From assembly GCA_029782025.1 (NCBI GenBank), contig JAKOVR010000047.1:1-32289 (forward strand): DNA of 32,289 nt. Direction: 5' to 3'. Below, piece by piece: positions 30,834 to 32,289 of the stretch; within the stretch, counting starts at the first letter, position 1, and each line of letters starts with the position of its first letter. The position numbers and the translations under genes are program-made. The DNA comes from Actinomycetes bacterium (GTDB taxonomy: Bacteria; Actinomycetota; Acidimicrobiia; Acidimicrobiales; Acidimicrobilacustridaceae). The notes beneath the pieces are model-generated. The model was not told where the DNA came from, searched no databases, and saw only the letters and a program-made list of their open reading frames with translations.

Positions 30834-31772
30834 GTGACCTCTCCTGCCGCATCGTTCCGCGTGGGCTACCTCGGCCCCCCGGGCACCTTCACCGAGCAAG
30901 CGCTGCTCACCCAGCCCGACCTGTGCGACGGCGAGCTCGTCCCCCTCCCCTCGTTCGCCGATGTGCTGGCCGCCGCCGCCGCCGGCGACGTCGATTTCGG
31001 CTTCGTGGCCATCGAGAACGCCATCGAGGGCACCGTCACGGTCACGATCGACACGCTCGCCTTCGAGACCGAGCTGCTGATCGAGCGGGAGGTCGTGATG
31101 CCGGTGCACCTGTCGCTGCTGGCCAAGCCGGGGGCCTCGGTCGAGGGCCTGAAGGGGGTCATGAGCTTCCCCCACGCCACGGCGCAGTGCCGCGGCTTCC
31201 TGGCCCGTGAGCTCCCCGGCGTGGAGAACGTCGCCACCAACTCGACCTCTGATGCCGCCAGGTGGGTGGCCGAGCACGGCGACCTCACCCTCGCCGCCAT
31301 CGGCCCGGCCCGGGCGGCCGACGTCTACGGCCTCGTCGCCCTGGCCGACGAGATCGAGGACCACCCCGACAACGCCACCCGCTTCGTGCTCGTCGCCAAC
31401 CGCGGCGTCCCGCCGGCCACCGGCCACGACAAGACCTCCATCGTGGTGTTCCAGCGGGCCGACGCCCCCGGCTCGCTGCTGACCATCCTCCAGGAGTTCG
31501 CGGCCCGGGGCATCAACCTGTCGAAGCTGGAGAGCCGCCCCACCAAGACGGGGCTGGGCGACTACTGCTTCGTGATCGATCTCGACGGCCACATCCAGGA
31601 CGAGGTGGTGGCCGACGCCCTGCGGTCGCTGAAGAGCAAGCAGGCCGACGTGAAGTTCCTGGGCTCGTACCCCGCCGCCGGCGAGCACGCAGCGGCGGCC
31701 CGCCGCGACGCCGACGAGGCCTGGGCCGCGGCCGAGCGCTGGGTCGCCACCCTCCGCGCCCAGATCCGCTGA
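30834..31772 (+). CDS. pheA: Prephenate dehydratase
   Basis: 312 residues. Converts prephenate to phenylpyruvate in phenylalanine synthesis. The catalytic PDT domain begins VGYLGPPGTFTEQAL and contains FVAIENAIEGTV and the substrate motif TNSTSDAARWV. A C-terminal ACT domain follows (TSIVVFQRADAPGSLLTILQEF, then NLSKLESRPTK), the phenylalanine-sensing part with the conserved ESRP. There is no chorismate mutase fused at the front, so it is the monofunctional actinobacterial type. The start is GTG 30834. The last 35 residues are an Ala-rich helix (AAAARRDADEAWAAAERWV) beyond the usual ACT end. The gene precedes two tRNA-Ser genes. Confidence 0.94.
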   Translation: MTSPAASFRVGYLGPPGTFTEQALLTQPDLCDGELVPLPSFADVLAAAAAGDVDFGFVAIENAIEGTVTVTIDTLAFETELLIEREVVMPVHLSLLAKPGASVEGLKGVMSFPHATAQCRGFLARELPGVENVATNSTSDAARWVAEHGDLTLAAIGPARAADVYGLVALADEIEDHPDNATRFVLVANRGVPPATGHDKTSIVVFQRADAPGSLLTILQEFAARGINLSKLESRPTKTGLGDYCFVIDLDGHIQDEVVADALRSLKSKQADVKFLGSYPAAGEHAAAARRDADEAWAAAERWVATLRAQIR

Positions 31773-31840
31773 CGCCGCGATCCCTGGGCGCCGGGAGATC
31801 GGCGGCGGGATCGGCGGCCGGCGGCCGCGGCCCCACCGGG

Positions 31841-31846
31841 TAGGGT
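31841..31846 (+). promoter_or_regulatory. -10 hexamer TAGGGT for tRNA-Ser(UGA)
   Basis: Seven nt before the first base of the tRNA, so transcription begins almost at the mature 5' end. Confidence 0.55.
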
Positions 31847-31853
31847 CGGCGAC

Positions 31854-31938
31854 GGAGGGATGGCAGAGTGGACGATTGCAACGGTCTTGAAAACCGTCGG
31901 GGTGCAAGCCCCCGGGGGTTCGAATCCCCCTCCCTCCG
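31854..31938 (+). tRNA. tRNA-Ser(UGA)
   Basis: Acceptor stem GGAGGGA/TCCCTCC with discriminator G, anticodon TGA at 31888-31890 in a 5-bp stem (ACGGT/ACCGT), a long variable arm, and T arm GGGGG-TTCGAAT-CCCCC. The long variable arm is diagnostic of the serine class. CCA is not encoded. Confidence 0.97.
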
Positions 31939-31984
31939 CTCCACCGCCTCGGCATCTCGGGTGCAGAGGCCCGGCCGTGATGTG

Positions 31985-31990
31985 TACGAT
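31985..31990 (+). promoter_or_regulatory. -10 hexamer TACGAT for tRNA-Ser(GCU)
   Basis: 14 nt upstream of the tRNA start, so this tRNA has its own promoter rather than relying on read-through. Confidence 0.45.
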
Positions 31991-32004
31991 CCCGGCCCAC
32001 ACCT

Positions 32005-32093
32005 GGAGAGGTGCCGGAGTCTGGTCGATCGGGCTTTCCTGCTAAGAAAGTGAGGGGGTGACCCCTCCGTGGGTTCGAATCCCACCCTCTCCG
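32005..32093 (+). tRNA. tRNA-Ser(GCU)
   Basis: Acceptor stem GGAGAGG/CCTCTCC with discriminator G, anticodon GCT at 32041-32043 in the stem CTTTC/GAAAG, long variable arm (GAGGGGGTGACCCCTC region), and T arm with GTTCGAAT. It reads AGC/AGU codons. CCA is not encoded. Confidence 0.97.
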
Positions 32094-32121
32094 CCGTGTG
32101 ATGTCGAGAGACATCAAGCAA

Positions 32122-32159
32122 GGGCCGAACCTGGGCAACGGGTTCGGCCCGTTTGCGTT
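32122..32159 (+). terminator. Terminator after the tRNA-Ser genes
   Basis: Perfect 10-bp stem GGGCCGAACC/GGTTCGGCCC with a 9-nt loop, followed by GTTTGCGTT. It is preceded by a small hairpin with a GAGA loop at 32100-32115. The remaining 32160-32260 shows nothing I can name. Confidence 0.7.
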
Positions 32160-32269
32160 CCCCGCCGGTGCCCACCGGCGACGGGTGGCGCCACGGACGT
32201 CGTCGGCCATCGCCCGCGCCCGCCACTTCTGACGCCTCGTCAGGTTTCTGTGACGGATGCCACGCTCGA

Positions 32270-32275
32270 TAATGT
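32270..32275 (+). promoter_or_regulatory. Possible promoter at the right edge
   Basis: TAATGT, the same hexamer as at the desaturase, nine nt before a GTG at 32285. A leaderless gene may begin at the window's edge, but only its first codon would be visible. Confidence 0.3.
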
Positions 32276-32289
32276 TGCGTTTCAGTGAC

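Noticed and set aside
32101..32232. Short plus-strand frame starting MSRDIKQGPN
   Set aside because: It overlaps the tRNA terminator hairpin, has no ribosome site and no coding-like content.
31854..32289. tRNA-Ser genes as an integration (att) site
   Set aside because: No integrase, no duplicated tRNA 3' end and no change of composition can be seen in the remaining bases.

Overview
The window is a chromosomal segment of a very GC-rich bacterium. Every real gene has the strong G/C third-position bias of a high-GC actinobacterium. Lipoproteins with proline- and threonine-rich linkers, paired TetR/AurF genes, and leaderless genes with a TANNNT hexamer 6-9 nt before the start codon all fit Actinomycetota. 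An uncultured or little-studied Acidimicrobiia-like lineage is my best guess, but this is inference without any database search. There is no rRNA, CRISPR or prophage. About 31 protein genes and two tRNA-Ser genes are packed tightly, and no gene-free stretch exceeds 300 bases.

Left end (1-2.7 kb): the edge of what looks like an IS481-like insertion sequence abuts a broken copy of a 47-nt palindromic repeat. An N-acetylmuramoyl-L-alanine amidase lipoprotein, an amidohydrolase and a 62-residue hypothetical protein follow. 2.8-9.3 kb: a membrane protein with an IF2_N-like domain, pyrE, gluQ, two TetR regulators, a nitrilase-family amidase, a PH-like small protein, and an AurF-like diiron oxygenase. 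The oxygenase is co-transcribed with its TetR behind a clear palindromic operator.

9.3-14 kb is a cell-envelope block. It holds a 700-residue ECF sigma factor fused to a zinc-finger segment, a transmembrane helix and an extracellular domain, a secreted protein with three C-x6-C pairs, an L,D-transpeptidase lipoprotein, and another lipoprotein. 14-16 kb: an acyl-CoA dehydrogenase and an SDR oxidoreductase diverge from a perfectly symmetric promoter. 16-23 kb: a minus-strand signalling cluster (PAS-PAS-GGDEF cyclase, alkylsulfatase-like MBL hydrolase, hybrid histidine kinase, alpha/beta-hydrolase-like lipoprotein), the last three joined by 4-nt start/stop overlaps. 23-28.6 kb: a second MBL hydrolase, a VOC protein, a ketopantoate reductase, a PaaX-like regulator divergent from a fatty-acid desaturase, and two paralogous small membrane proteins. 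28.6-32.3 kb: larB-larC of nickel-pincer cofactor synthesis, pheA, tRNA-Ser(UGA) and tRNA-Ser(GCU).

Three exactly identical copies of the 47-nt palindrome, plus a truncated fourth, lie within 9-20 nt of stop codons and probably act at mRNA 3' ends. The main candidates for something undescribed are the repeat family and its interruption by an IS, the membrane-tethered sigma factor, the C-x6-C secreted protein, and the kinase operon whose hydrolase lacks its nucleophile and whose Hpt-like tail lacks the phospho-accepting histidine.
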